DNA of 64,000 nucleotides from positions 1,054,001-1,118,000 of the forward strand of contig NZ_JAQNDL010000001.1 in assembly GCF_028368995.1 (NCBI RefSeq), read 5' to 3'. The position numbers were made by a program, and so were the translations under genes. Shown here in pieces: positions 10,027 through 17,588 of this stretch (its first letter is position 1; every line of letters starts with the position of its first letter). The notes below the pieces were generated by a model that searched no databases, had not been told where the DNA came from, and saw nothing but the letters and a program-made list of their open reading frames with translations. This DNA is from Nannocystis bainbridge. GTDB lineage: Bacteria; Myxococcota_A; Polyangia; Nannocystales; Nannocystaceae.

Positions 10027-11577
10027 ATGAAAACGGACACGGACGTGATCGTCGTCGGCGCCGGCCACAACGGGTTGGTCGCGGCGCTGTTGCTCGCCAG
10101 GCGCGGCCTGCGAGTGCGGGTGCTCGAGGAGAAGGACGTCGTCGGCGGCGCCGTCCGCACCGAGAAGCCGTTCGCGCGCGCTCCCGACCTTGCGATCTCG
10201 ACCGGCGCCTACCTGCTCGGACTGATGCAGCCGGAGCTGCTGAAGATCACCGGCGTCGACCTGCCGCTGCGGCGCCGCGACCCGCACTACTTCCTGCCGA
10301 CCACCGACGGCCGCTACCTGCTGCTCGGCTCCGACGCCGCCGAGACCCGGCGCCAGTACGCCGCCTTCTCCTCCGAGGCCGACTGGCACGCCGACCAGGC
10401 GATGCAGGCCGAGCTGGCCCAGCTGCGCGAGGACCTGGCGCCGTCGTGGTTTCACGAGCCGCTGTCGCTCGAGGACACCGCCGAGCGCTACGTCCGCAGC
10501 TCGATGCGCCAGGTGTTCGTCGACCTGTGCCGCAAGCCGGTCGGCGACTACATCGATCGCTTCCCGTTCAAGAGCGACCTGATCCGGGCGATGTACGCCT
10601 CGACCGACGGCTTCACCGGCGTCTACGGCACCTGGGACACGCCGGGCACCGGCATGAACTTCCTCGTCCACAACATGTGCCGCCTGCCCGGCGCGGCCGG
10701 CACGTGGATGCTGGTCGAGGGCGGCATGGGCACCGTGTCGCAGAAGTTCGCCGCCGCCGCGCGGGCCGCCGGCGCCGTCATCGACACGAACAACGGCGTC
10801 CAGCAGATCCTGGTCGAAAACGGCGCCGCCGTCGGCGTGCTCACCCACAAGGGCGAGGAGCTGCGCGCGCGCGTGGTGCTCGTCGGCGCCGACCCGTTCC
10901 GCATGCGCGACATGGCCGGCCGCGACAACTTCCCCGCCGACTACAACACCCGCCTCGACTCGATGCGCCGCGACGGCACCTCGCTCAAGGTCAACCTCGC
11001 GCTCAAGGGCCTGCCGCAGTTCACCTGCCTGCCGGTCGACCGCGGCCAGTACGGCCCGACGATCCACCTGCTGCCCGACGAGGAGGTGGTGATCCGCAGC
11101 TTCGGCGAGGCGTTCCGCGCGGTCCAGGCCGGCAAGCTGCCCGACTTCCCGGTCATCGACTGGTACATCCACACCACCGTCGACCCGACCATGCGCGACC
11201 AACACGGCCACCACAACTCGGCCCTGTTCGTGTCATGGGTCCCCTACGAGCTCGCCGGCACCACCTGGGAGCAAGAGGAGAGCCGCTACGTCAAGCACCT
11301 GCTGTCGATCTGCGACCGCTTCGCCCCCGGCACCAGCGACCTGGTGGTCGACACGTTCGTGCTCCCTCCGCCGAAGATCGAGCAACACTTCGGCATCACC
11401 CGCGGCCACATCCTCCACGTCGACAACACCTACGGCTTCGACCAGCGCGTGCCCTACCGCCAGCCGATCGCCGGCCTCTACGCCGCCTCCGCCGGCACCC
11501 ACCCCGGCGGCGGCGTGATCGGCTGCGGCGGCCACAACGCCGCGATGGCCGCGCTCAAGGACCTCGGCCTGAACTGA
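10027..11577 (+). CDS. phytoene-desaturase-like FAD-dependent oxidoreductase
   Basis: 516 residues. ATG at 10027 is chosen because the FAD-binding Rossmann motif starts at once (VIVVGAGHNGLVAALLLARRG, then a Glu at the end of strand 2 in LEEKD). The C-terminal FAD motif GLYAASAGTHPGGGVIGCGGHNAA is complete. The family includes carotenoid desaturases and PYROXD2-like proteins; overall similarity looks closer to the latter, so carotenoid activity should not be assumed. No carotenoid genes lie nearby. It ends directly before a CATG repeat cluster with a strong hairpin. Confidence 0.85.
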   Translation: MKTDTDVIVVGAGHNGLVAALLLARRGLRVRVLEEKDVVGGAVRTEKPFARAPDLAISTGAYLLGLMQPELLKITGVDLPLRRRDPHYFLPTTDGRYLLLGSDAAETRRQYAAFSSEADWHADQAMQAELAQLREDLAPSWFHEPLSLEDTAERYVRSSMRQVFVDLCRKPVGDYIDRFPFKSDLIRAMYASTDGFTGVYGTWDTPGTGMNFLVHNMCRLPGAAGTWMLVEGGMGTVSQKFAAAARAAGAVIDTNNGVQQILVENGAAVGVLTHKGEELRARVVLVGADPFRMRDMAGRDNFPADYNTRLDSMRRDGTSLKVNLALKGLPQFTCLPVDRGQYGPTIHLLPDEEVVIRSFGEAFRAVQAGKLPDFPVIDWYIHTTVDPTMRDQHGHHNSALFVSWVPYELAGTTWEQEESRYVKHLLSICDRFAPGTSDLVVDTFVLPPPKIEQHFGITRGHILHVDNTYGFDQRVPYRQPIAGLYAASAGTHPGGGVIGCGGHNAAMAALKDLGLN

Positions 11578-11660
11578 AGGACATGCCCTCCGGGGCATGT
11601 GCTGAAGAGCATGTCGGAAGGGGCATGTTTTCAAAAACATGCCCCTTCTTACGTCGCACC
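11578..11660. repeat. CATG palindrome cluster between convergent genes
   Basis: The spacer between the flavoenzyme and the convergent lipoprotein gene carries four CATG-centred units: GGACATGCCC, GGGGCATGTG, GAGCATGTCG and the long hairpin described separately. No other content is seen in this spacer. Confidence 0.75.
11618..11647. terminator. 14-bp perfect inverted repeat, likely bidirectional terminator
   Basis: The arms AAGGGGCATGTTTT and AAAACATGCCCCTT pair perfectly with only CA between them. A G-rich stem with a T run at the 3' end of each arm reads as a rho-independent terminator in both directions. It sits exactly between the convergent ends of the flavoenzyme (+) and the lipoprotein (-), which supports that role. 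Its arms also contain the CATG core of the local repeat family. Confidence 0.75.
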
Positions 11661-11707
11661 GCCGGCCTCCCCGGACCTCCCGGGAATGGCGATCCGGGCC
11701 GGCAGCG

Positions 11708-12265
11708 TCACCCGGGCCACACGCACATGCGCGGCCCGGTCTCCGTGAACGCCCAAAGATTGGTGCACGCGGACGCGAACGGCTCCGGACACTCGACGCA
11801 GCGCATCGCGGCGTCAGGGCAATCGGCGTCGACGTCACAGAGGACCAGACAGACCCCCGGGACCTCCGCGTCCAACGGGCAGATCGACTGCATCTGCAGC
11901 GGCGACGGCGGGCAGCGGACAAAGCCAGGCCCGAACTCGTCGCAGGACGGCCCGCATACCGAGCCCTCCGGCGCCTTCACGCACAGCTTGCACTCGTCGC
12001 CCTGCGGGCACGGCCCATGCTGGCCGAGCCCGTCGCCCAGGTCGACCGCCGGCTCCGGGTCCGGCTCGGGCGCCGTCGTCGGCTCGGGCGCCGTCGTCCC
12101 CTCCGACGTCGTCGTCGGCTCCATCGAAGCAGTCGTCCCCGTCGAAGCAGTCGTCCCCTGGCCTGTCGCTATCGACGACCCCTGATCGCCGCTGTCCGTC
12201 CCACCGCCCTTTTCGGGCCCACAGCCCACGATCCACACCAGCGCCAGCATCCGGCTCGCTCGCAT
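11708..12265 (-). CDS. Cys-rich lipoprotein
   Basis: 185 residues. ATG at 12265 gives MRASRMLALVWIVGC, a short signal with a lipobox. GAGGAG abuts this ATG, so the exact start is uncertain; ATG 12250 is an alternative. A Thr/Glu/Pro-rich linker follows, then a domain with about 14 Cys in a regular pattern (CPQGDECKLC, GSVCGPSC, CVLCDVDADCPDAAMRC, VECPEP). This spacing suggests a disulfide-rich extracellular module such as those in myxobacterial surface proteins. Function unknown. Confidence 0.7.
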   Translation of the reverse strand: MRASRMLALVWIVGCGPEKGGGTDSGDQGSSIATGQGTTASTGTTASMEPTTTSEGTTAPEPTTAPEPDPEPAVDLGDGLGQHGPCPQGDECKLCVKAPEGSVCGPSCDEFGPGFVRCPPSPLQMQSICPLDAEVPGVCLVLCDVDADCPDAAMRCVECPEPFASACTNLWAFTETGPRMCVWPG

Positions 12266-12600
12266 CTCCTCATGATGGCCGCCCCCGGAGCGACCTGTCA
12301 ATCTTCGCCGCCGCACGCCTGTGGCCAAGGCGACCGCTCCCAGGTCCGCGCCGACGCCTCGCTCGCGCCGAAGCCGTCCGCGAGACCCGAGAGCGCCGCG
12401 GATACAGATGTCCTGAGAGCCATGCACTTTAGAACATGTTCTTCACGACATGTTCGAAGAGCACAGCCCCACGCGTCAGCAGCCTCAGCCCGGCGACCAC
12501 GGTGCCCGGCGCGAGCGACCGCAGGACCCTGAGCCTGAACGGCGCCACGCAGCGCGCCAGCGCAGACAGCCCGCGATGCTTGCGGCAAGCTCGCGCCGCC
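12266..12600. other. divergent intergenic region with CATG repeats (12406-12460)
   Basis: This 335-bp region separates two divergent genes. Around 12406-12460 it has CATG-family units: an ATGTCC half-site, GCCATGCA, GAACATGTTC (perfect 10-bp palindrome) and GACATGTTCG. This is one of the few members of the family on the 5' side of genes. No coding frame is convincing. Confidence 0.6.
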
Positions 12601-12939
12601 ATGAACGCATCCGCTCCGCGTACCAAAGACCTGAGGAACCTCTTCATCATGGGCACCGCGGCCATTCCGGTGGGCCACGAGATCGAGTGCGTGACCTACA
12701 CGAAGACGAGCAAGGTGCTGCTCATGACCCACACGGCGAAGTACCAGCTGCTGACCGACCTGGTGACCGGCGTGGTGTACATGCCGTGGGTCAACGAAGG
12801 CGATACGCCGCCCTGGGAAGAGGACGACGTGGAGGTGGAGAGCCGAGTGCGCGGACGGGTTGTGCAATGCCTGGTCCAGACCATGACCCACGCCGACGGC
12901 ACCGCGGGCACCAGGCTGCTCGTGGAAGTGAGCCGGTGA
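12601..12939 (+). CDS. conserved-looking small hypothetical protein
   Basis: 112 residues from ATG 12601. The middle has a beta-rich pattern with GHEIECVTYTKTSKVLLMTHTAKYQLLTDLVTGVVYMPWV and no signal peptide or transmembrane helix, so it is probably cytoplasmic. Codon use (G/C at third positions) supports it being real. No family was recognised and it stands alone between two long non-coding stretches. Confidence 0.55.
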   Translation: MNASAPRTKDLRNLFIMGTAAIPVGHEIECVTYTKTSKVLLMTHTAKYQLLTDLVTGVVYMPWVNEGDTPPWEEDDVEVESRVRGRVVQCLVQTMTHADGTAGTRLLVEVSR

Positions 12940-13248
12940 CCCTGGGCCCCGTTCGCCTCACGTAGGCGCCGTGAACGCGACGAACCTCTGCTCAAAGCAG
13001 ACGCTCACCGAAATTCATCGATCCCACGGTTGGCTCGAATGCTGGCGATCGCGTCGTCGAGAGTGATCGCCGCCGACTTCCTGCTCCCGCCTCTTCAAAG
13101 AAGAGACGCACCCGCGGCGCGCTGAATTCCCGCGTTCGAACCGTCCGCGTTTGCCCAGCGCGCAGGGCCCGCGCGCTCCGATTCCGCGCCAGGCGCGCGG
13201 CGCATTTTTTCGTGACACACTCGGGCTCCCGGCTCGCACTCACCCGAC
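12940..13248. other. intergenic region upstream of ECF sigma gene
   Basis: 309 bp without a convincing gene. Its only notable content is the promoter-like motif at 13210-13240 just before the sigma-factor start, preceded by a T tract (ATTTTTT at 13204-13210). Confidence 0.5.
13210..13240 (+). promoter_or_regulatory. candidate ECF promoter TCGTGACACAC-N15-GCACT (sigma gene)
   Basis: TCGTGACACAC at 13210-13220 is followed exactly 15 nt later by GCACT at 13236-13240. The ATG of the sigma factor is 8 nt beyond, so a transcript started from this element would be nearly leaderless. The identical pair with identical spacing recurs at 13779-13809 before the thioredoxin gene. Two matches of 11 + 5 bp with fixed spacing in the same operon suggest an autoregulated ECF promoter (inference). 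Confidence 0.55.
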
Positions 13249-13887
13249 ATGCCCAGCTCCCGGCCCGCTCCGTCCGTCGAGGCGCTGCTCGCGTTGATGC
13301 AGCGCGGCGACCTGCGCGCGCTCGACCACCTCGCGCGGGCTTACGGCGAGCGGCTGCTCGCGGTCGCGCGGCGGCGCTGCGACCTGCGCGAGGACGCCGA
13401 GGACGCCGTGCAGCAGGCCCTGCTCGCGGCCGGCGCGGCGATGACCGGCTACCGCGGCGAGGGCTCTCCGCTGGCGTGGCTCTCGACCCTCGTCGCCCGC
13501 ACCTGCTGGCGGATGAACCGCAAGGCCGCGGCGACCGCCGACCTCGACGACGTCCCCTGCACCTGCGACGACCCGGCCGAGGTCGCCGAGCGGCGCGAGC
13601 TCGGCGCCAGCCTCGGCGACGCGCTCATGACCCTGTCGCGCACCGATCGCCTGGCCTTCTTGCTCGCCGCCGAGGGCGTCAGCAGCGTCGAGATCGCCGA
13701 GCGCTTCTCGCTCACACACGACGCCGTGCGCAGCCGGCTCAAGCGCGCCCGCAAGGTCCTGCGCGCCGCCCTCGAAAATCGTGACACACCGCCGGCCCGC
13801 GGCCGCACTGCATCGACGAGCCCCACGAAAGGACCGCTCTTCGATGACGACCTCGCCCAATTCCTCGCCCCATCACCGCAGCGATGA
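13249..13887 (+). CDS. ECF-type RNA polymerase sigma factor
   Basis: 212 residues. Sigma region 2 is seen at about 13-75 (RGDLRALDHLARAYGERLLAVARRRCDLREDAEDAVQQALLAA...WLSTLVARTCWRMNRK). Sigma region 4 is at about 115-175 (ALMTLSRTDRLAFLLAAEGVSSVEIAERFSLTHDAVRSRLKRARKVLRAAL), including the helix-turn-helix. Regions 1 and 3 are absent, as in ECF factors. No anti-sigma gene is adjacent. The 3' end overlaps the thioredoxin gene by 44 bp, so the two are translationally linked. The Pro/Arg/Thr-rich tail after residue 178 is encoded by the DNA carrying the second promoter motif. Confidence 0.88.
   Translation: MPSSRPAPSVEALLALMQRGDLRALDHLARAYGERLLAVARRRCDLREDAEDAVQQALLAAGAAMTGYRGEGSPLAWLSTLVARTCWRMNRKAAATADLDDVPCTCDDPAEVAERRELGASLGDALMTLSRTDRLAFLLAAEGVSSVEIAERFSLTHDAVRSRLKRARKVLRAALENRDTPPARGRTASTSPTKGPLFDDDLAQFLAPSPQR
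13779..13809 (+). promoter_or_regulatory. second copy of TCGTGACACAC-N15-GCACT (thioredoxin gene)
   Basis: TCGTGACACAC at 13779-13789 and GCACT at 13805-13809 repeat the motif seen before the sigma gene with the same 15-nt spacer. The 15-nt spacers themselves differ in sequence, so this is not a simple duplication. It lies inside the sigma-factor coding tail and 35 bp before the thioredoxin ATG, leaving room for the ribosome site at 13828-13833. Confidence 0.55.
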
Positions 13888-14173
13888 CGCCTCGTTCGCC
13901 GCCGACGTCGCGGCCTCGCCCTACGTCCTCGTCAAGTTCGCCGGCGCCTGGTGCCCGCCCTGCCGCGCGCTCCAGCCGACCCTCGACGCGATCGCCCGCG
14001 ACCGCAGCGACCTCGCGGTGTTCGACGTCGACGTCGACGCCAGCCACGCCCTCGCCGAGCGGTTCGGCGTGCGCAGCATCCCGACCCTGGTCGCCTTCCG
14101 CGACGGCCAGCCGATCGGCCAGCTCGTCGGCAACCAGCCGCGCGCCCGCATCGAGGCGCTGCTGCGCGGCTGA
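13844..14173 (+). CDS. thioredoxin
   Basis: 109 residues from ATG 13844, with AAAGGA about 10 nt upstream. The active site WCPPC is at residues 36-40 (the usual thioredoxin is WCGPC) and the cis-proline segment SIPTLVAFRDG is present. The length is that of a free cytoplasmic thioredoxin without a signal peptide. It overlaps the sigma gene, and the shared promoter-like motif suggests induction by that sigma factor, for example under redox stress (inference). Confidence 0.9.
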   Translation: MTTSPNSSPHHRSDDASFAADVAASPYVLVKFAGAWCPPCRALQPTLDAIARDRSDLAVFDVDVDASHALAERFGVRSIPTLVAFRDGQPIGQLVGNQPRARIEALLRG

Positions 14174-14199
14174 TCACCGGCTCCACGCGGCCGGCCCGC

Positions 14200-14446
14200 G
14201 CATGTCTCTCGGGGCATGTTCTCGGGGGCATGGCACGACAGGCATGTCTCCGAGTACATGTTATCGCGAGGCATGCTCCCGCGGCATGATCTCGGGGGCA
14301 TGTCCCGACAGGCATGTCTCCGAGGACATGTTCTCGCGAGGCATGCTCCCGGGCATGCTCTCGGGGGCATGTCCCGACAGGCATGTCTCCGAGGGCATGT
14401 TCTCGCGGAGCATGATCTCGGGGGCCTGCCCTGGGCAGGATGTCCC
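14200..14446. repeat. CATG palindrome array with 70-bp higher-order unit
   Basis: About 17 CATG cores occur in 247 bp between two convergent genes. Three tandem copies of a larger unit are visible: 14224-14293 (70 bp), 14294-14362 (69 bp) and 14363-14419 (57 bp, shortened). Each runs GGGGGCATG(T/G)..CGACAGGCATGTCTCCGAG..CATGTT..TCGCG..GCATG. Inside a unit the cores alternate between GGCATGTC- and GACATGTTC-like halves that can form nested hairpins. There is no coding frame and no uniform repeat/spacer layout as in CRISPR. Confidence 0.8.
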
Positions 14447-14487
14447 CGCGGACCTCTCGAGCAGCCTGCGCGCGCCTGCGCGGCGGC

Positions 14488-15615
14488 CTACCCGAGCTCG
14501 GCCAGGCCGCCGGTCAGGCCCAGCGCCTTGAACAGCTCGGCCAGCTTCTTGGCGGGGATCCGCTTGCTCGCCGCGGCCTCGACGCGCGGCATGGCGAACG
14601 CGAACGCGTCGAGGTCGGCGAAGCCGCGCTCCGCGTCGAACGAGTCGCTCTCGTGCTCGTAGCCGAGCACGCGGCCGGTGGTGGTGTCGAGCAGGTGCAT
14701 GTTGCCGGAGCCGTCGGCGGACAGGCCGACGTAGCGCTCGTCGGCCGCGCCCGCCAGCCCCTGCTTCACGCAGTCGAAGCCGTACGTGCCCGACACGTCG
14801 AAGCGCTGCCCGAGCCACGGGAACCGGCCGCTGCGGACCAGCGCGTCGAAGGCCCGGGCGGCCGCGCGATGCCCCTCCGGCAGGCGGTCGATCCACTGCG
14901 CCAGCGGACGGGAGTCGGCGGCCAGCTCGGTGACGCGACGGCCGTTCGGGAAGAACGCCGCCAGGTCGCGCTCGAACTCGCCGCGCGCCACGTAGCCCGG
15001 CAGGCTCGCTGGCGTCGCCTCCTGGCCCCACGCCTTGATCGGCTTCGGTTGCACGATCTCCTGCCCGTCGCGGTCGAAGAACGCGGTGCTCTTGCGCTTG
15101 CCGTCGACGAACTCGGACACCCCGCGGTGCGGATGCGGCTTCGGCAGCTTGACGTCGTGTGCGCCGATCACCGTGTCACCGAAGCGGAGGATCTCGCCCT
15201 CGGTGATCTTCAGCCAGTCGAAGCGGCCGTGCAGCCGACCGCCGCGCCACGACGCGACCAGGGCGACCGCGCCGAACGGATAGCCGTGAAAGGTCGCGCG
15301 GACGATCGCGCCGTCCTCGTACACCGCCTCGATGCGGGTGGTCAGCGACGGGCCGATCGGGAGCCCGTACTGCTGCTGCAGCGCGATCGCGGCCCGCCGC
15401 GGCTCCTCGCCGTAGTTGAACTCGGGGTGGTTGGTGACCCACTCGACCGCGCCGTGGAGCTTGCCGGCGCGCAGGTTGGCGTCGAGCAGCGGCTGGCCGT
15501 CGCGATACCAGCGGCGGACCACGGTCTCGCTGTCCTCGCGCCACTGCGCGGACTCGGGATCGTAGGTGGCGGAGGCCGGGACGTGCTCGGGACGGGGCGG
15601 GCTGGCGGCGGTCAT
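14488..15615 (-). CDS. SUKH-like/MORN-like hypothetical protein
   Basis: 375 residues from ATG 15615; the frame extends further upstream only through repeat DNA. The first half contains two segments resembling MORN or toxin-associated repeat units (RAGKLHGAVEW, RGGRLHGRFDW). The C-terminal third reads like an SMI1/KNR4 (SUKH) domain, with LGQRFDVSGTYGFDCVK and VGLSADGSGNMHLLDTTTGRVLGYEHE. SUKH proteins are often immunity proteins in polymorphic toxin systems, but no toxin gene is adjacent here, so the role is open. Confidence in the family is modest. Confidence 0.6.
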   Translation of the reverse strand: MTAASPPRPEHVPASATYDPESAQWREDSETVVRRWYRDGQPLLDANLRAGKLHGAVEWVTNHPEFNYGEEPRRAAIALQQQYGLPIGPSLTTRIEAVYEDGAIVRATFHGYPFGAVALVASWRGGRLHGRFDWLKITEGEILRFGDTVIGAHDVKLPKPHPHRGVSEFVDGKRKSTAFFDRDGQEIVQPKPIKAWGQEATPASLPGYVARGEFERDLAAFFPNGRRVTELAADSRPLAQWIDRLPEGHRAAARAFDALVRSGRFPWLGQRFDVSGTYGFDCVKQGLAGAADERYVGLSADGSGNMHLLDTTTGRVLGYEHESDSFDAERGFADLDAFAFAMPRVEAAASKRIPAKKLAELFKALGLTGGLAELG

Positions 15616-15718
15616 CGGCGCGACTTGGTACCACAATTCGCGGGCCGGACGCGCGCGCGCTCGCGCCCGCCATCGCCGGCCTGTCGCCCCGTGGAACCCC
15701 TGAACACATCGCGCGAAA

Positions 15719-15862
15719 ATGTCTCTTAAGACATGTCCAATGGGCCATGTCATCGCGCGTCAGGGCGGCGACGTCGGCGCGCACGGACGAACATGTCCCC
15801 GGGGACATATTTTAAACAGCATGTCCGCGAGAACATGCCCGATCGCGCATGTCCGGGCGGAC
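15719..15862. repeat. CATG palindrome cluster
   Basis: Between two same-strand genes. It includes the hairpin ATGTCT-CTTA-AGACAT (15719-15734), the 16-bp perfect palindrome ATGTCCCCGGGGACAT (15793-15808), and further GCATGTCCGCGAGAACATG and GCATGTCCGGGCGGAC units. It lies just downstream of the Rrf2 gene on the minus strand and may terminate it. Confidence 0.75.
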
Positions 15863-15870
15863 ACCCGCGC

Positions 15871-16356
15871 TCACGCCCGCCGCGCGGCCGGCTTCTTCGC
15901 GCTCTTCTTCTTCTTGTGCGAGCACGGCCCGCCGCGCTTCTCCAGCCGCGCCAGCTCCCCCGCCAGGGTGCGCTCGGCCAGCACCGCCAGGCTCGCCTGC
16001 TCGAGCTCGTGCGACAGCTCGCTGAACATCAGCTCCATGTTGGCCGTGACGACGCAGCGGCGCGGGATGTCGGAGCGGCCGGCGAACAGGCCGCGCTCGC
16101 CGAGCACCGCCAGATAGACCTCGCGCAGCGTGATCGCCCCGGCCGGCCGGGCCAGGCGCGAGCCGCCCTTGACCCCCATCGTCGTGACGATCAGGCCCGC
16201 CGCCGCCAGCGTCGCCAGCAGCTTGCGGATCAGCGACGGGTTGGTCGCCAGCCCCTCGGCCAGCGCCGAGGACGAGAGCAAGCCCGCGTCCTCGCGCTCG
16301 GCGAGCGCCAGCATGAGCATCAGCTGCAGCGCCGAGGCGAACCGAACGTCCACCAT
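15871..16356 (-). CDS. Rrf2 family transcriptional regulator
   Basis: 161 residues. A winged-helix N-terminus of Rrf2 type is visible (VRFASALQLMLMLALAE, SSSALAEGLATNPSLIRKLLATLAAAGLIVTTMGVKGGSRLARPAGAITLREVYLAV). The three-Cys iron-sulfur cluster motif of IscR/NsrR is absent, with only one Cys in the mid region, so this is more like the cluster-free YwnA group. The C-terminus is a Lys-rich tail. It lies downstream of the OYE gene on the same strand (24 bp gap) and may control the OYE/F420-reductase divergent promoter (inference). Confidence 0.85.
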   Translation of the reverse strand: MVDVRFASALQLMLMLALAEREDAGLLSSSALAEGLATNPSLIRKLLATLAAAGLIVTTMGVKGGSRLARPAGAITLREVYLAVLGERGLFAGRSDIPRRCVVTANMELMFSELSHELEQASLAVLAERTLAGELARLEKRGGPCSHKKKKSAKKPAARRA

Positions 16357-16380
16357 GCGCGAGGTGTAGCACGCGGGCCC

Positions 16381-17436
16381 TCAGCCCGGTAGCCGCGGAT
16401 AGTCGGTGAGGCCGGCCGCGCCCGGCGAGTAGAAAGTGGCCCGCTGGGGCTCGTTGAGCGCCGCACGCGCGGCGAAGCGGGCCGGCAGATCGGGGTTGGC
16501 GATGAACAGCCGCCCGAACACCGCGCCGTCGATCTGCCGCTCCGCCACCAGCACCTCGGCCTCGCCCTGCGAGAGATCGCCGGCGCCCAGCAGCGTGCCG
16601 CGGTAGTGCGGGCGCAGCTGGGCGAACGACAGCCCCGGGCCGCTGCCGCGCTCGCGGTCGTCGGCGGTCGTGCGCGTCACGTGCACGTACGCCAGCTCGC
16701 GCCGCGAGAGCGCCTGCAAGATCGCCGGGAATTCGGCCTGCCCGGCCGGATCGGGCTTGCCGTCGACCATCGCGCTCGGCGACAGCTTGAGCCCGAGCCG
16801 CCCCGCGCCCACGACCGCCTGCAGGCGATCGAGCAGCTCGTTCAGCAGCCGCAGCCTGCCCGTCAGCGAGCCGCCGTAGGCGTCGGTGCGGGCGTTGGTG
16901 GCCGCCCTCAAGAAGCGATCGAACAAATTGCCGCTGCTCGCGTGCATCTCGATCATGTCGAAGCCGAGGTCGTGCACGACCCGCGCGGCCCGCTCGAAGC
17001 CCGCGACCGCGCCGGCGATGTCGTCATCCGAGAGCATCGCCGGCCGGACTTCGTCGGTGACCGCCCACCACGGCGGCGCTCCCGGCCGCTCGGCGCGCGC
17101 GAGCCCGACGTCGAACAACTGCGCGGCGATCCGGCCGCCGGCCGCGTGCACCTGCCGGACCACGCGGCCCCACCCCGCCTGCTGCTCGGGCGTGTAGATC
17201 GCCGCCAGGTCGGGGAAGCCGGCCCCGAACGGCCGCACCGCCAGCGCCTCGCTGATGATGAGCCCGGCCCCGGCCCGCTGCGCGTAGTACTCGGCCATCA
17301 GCTCGGTCGGCGCCAGCCCGACGTCGGAGCGCAGCCGGGTCATCGGCGCCATGATCACCCGGTTCGGCAGCTCGAGCGCGCCGAGCCGCAGCCGTTCCAA
17401 CAGGAGAGAACCAGTTTGTCCAGCCATCTGTGACAT
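16381..17436 (-). CDS. Old Yellow Enzyme family NADH:flavin oxidoreductase
   Basis: 351-residue FMN TIM-barrel protein of the alkene reductase (NemA/OYE) type. Visible are PNRVIMAPMTRLRS near the start, FDMIEMHASSGNLFDRFLRAATNARTDAYGG in the middle, and the C-terminal phosphate loop region GAGDLSQGEAEVLV...AVFGRLFIANPDL. Two sites deviate from classic OYEs. The HxxN/HxxH substrate-binding pair reads HASSGN, and the usual QLWHxGR is QLFDVGLAR, so activity or substrate may differ. It is divergent from an F420-type reductase gene with 152 bp between the starts, suggesting shared control. Confidence 0.85.
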   Translation of the reverse strand: MSQMAGQTGSLLLERLRLGALELPNRVIMAPMTRLRSDVGLAPTELMAEYYAQRAGAGLIISEALAVRPFGAGFPDLAAIYTPEQQAGWGRVVRQVHAAGGRIAAQLFDVGLARAERPGAPPWWAVTDEVRPAMLSDDDIAGAVAGFERAARVVHDLGFDMIEMHASSGNLFDRFLRAATNARTDAYGGSLTGRLRLLNELLDRLQAVVGAGRLGLKLSPSAMVDGKPDPAGQAEFPAILQALSRRELAYVHVTRTTADDRERGSGPGLSFAQLRPHYRGTLLGAGDLSQGEAEVLVAERQIDGAVFGRLFIANPDLPARFAARAALNEPQRATFYSPGAAGLTDYPRLPG

Positions 17437-17588
17437 TGACTAGCTCACTTCATTTTTAACTGCAAGCATGACAAGAACACATCGGGCCGCGCGCGCCCGC
17501 TCGCTTGATTTTCGTGGCGCCGCCCGGAAATAGTTCTATAAGAGATACAGTTACCCGCCCGCCCTCGCGGGCGACCTCAGGAGCAGGC
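17437..17588. promoter_or_regulatory. divergent promoter region OYE / F420-type reductase
   Basis: This 152-bp spacer is locally AT-rich (CTTCATTTTTAACTG near 17447-17463; AGTTCTATAAGAGATACAG near 17531-17550) in a very GC-rich neighbourhood. TATAAG/TATAGA-like sequences could serve as -10 elements in either direction. AGGAG at 17577-17582 serves the + gene. The nearby Rrf2 regulator is the obvious candidate to bind here, but no clear dyad was identified. Confidence 0.45.

Noticed and set aside
14174..14487. CRISPR array
   Set aside because: The CATG units are short, palindromic and close-packed without uniform repeats and unique spacers; no cas gene is nearby.
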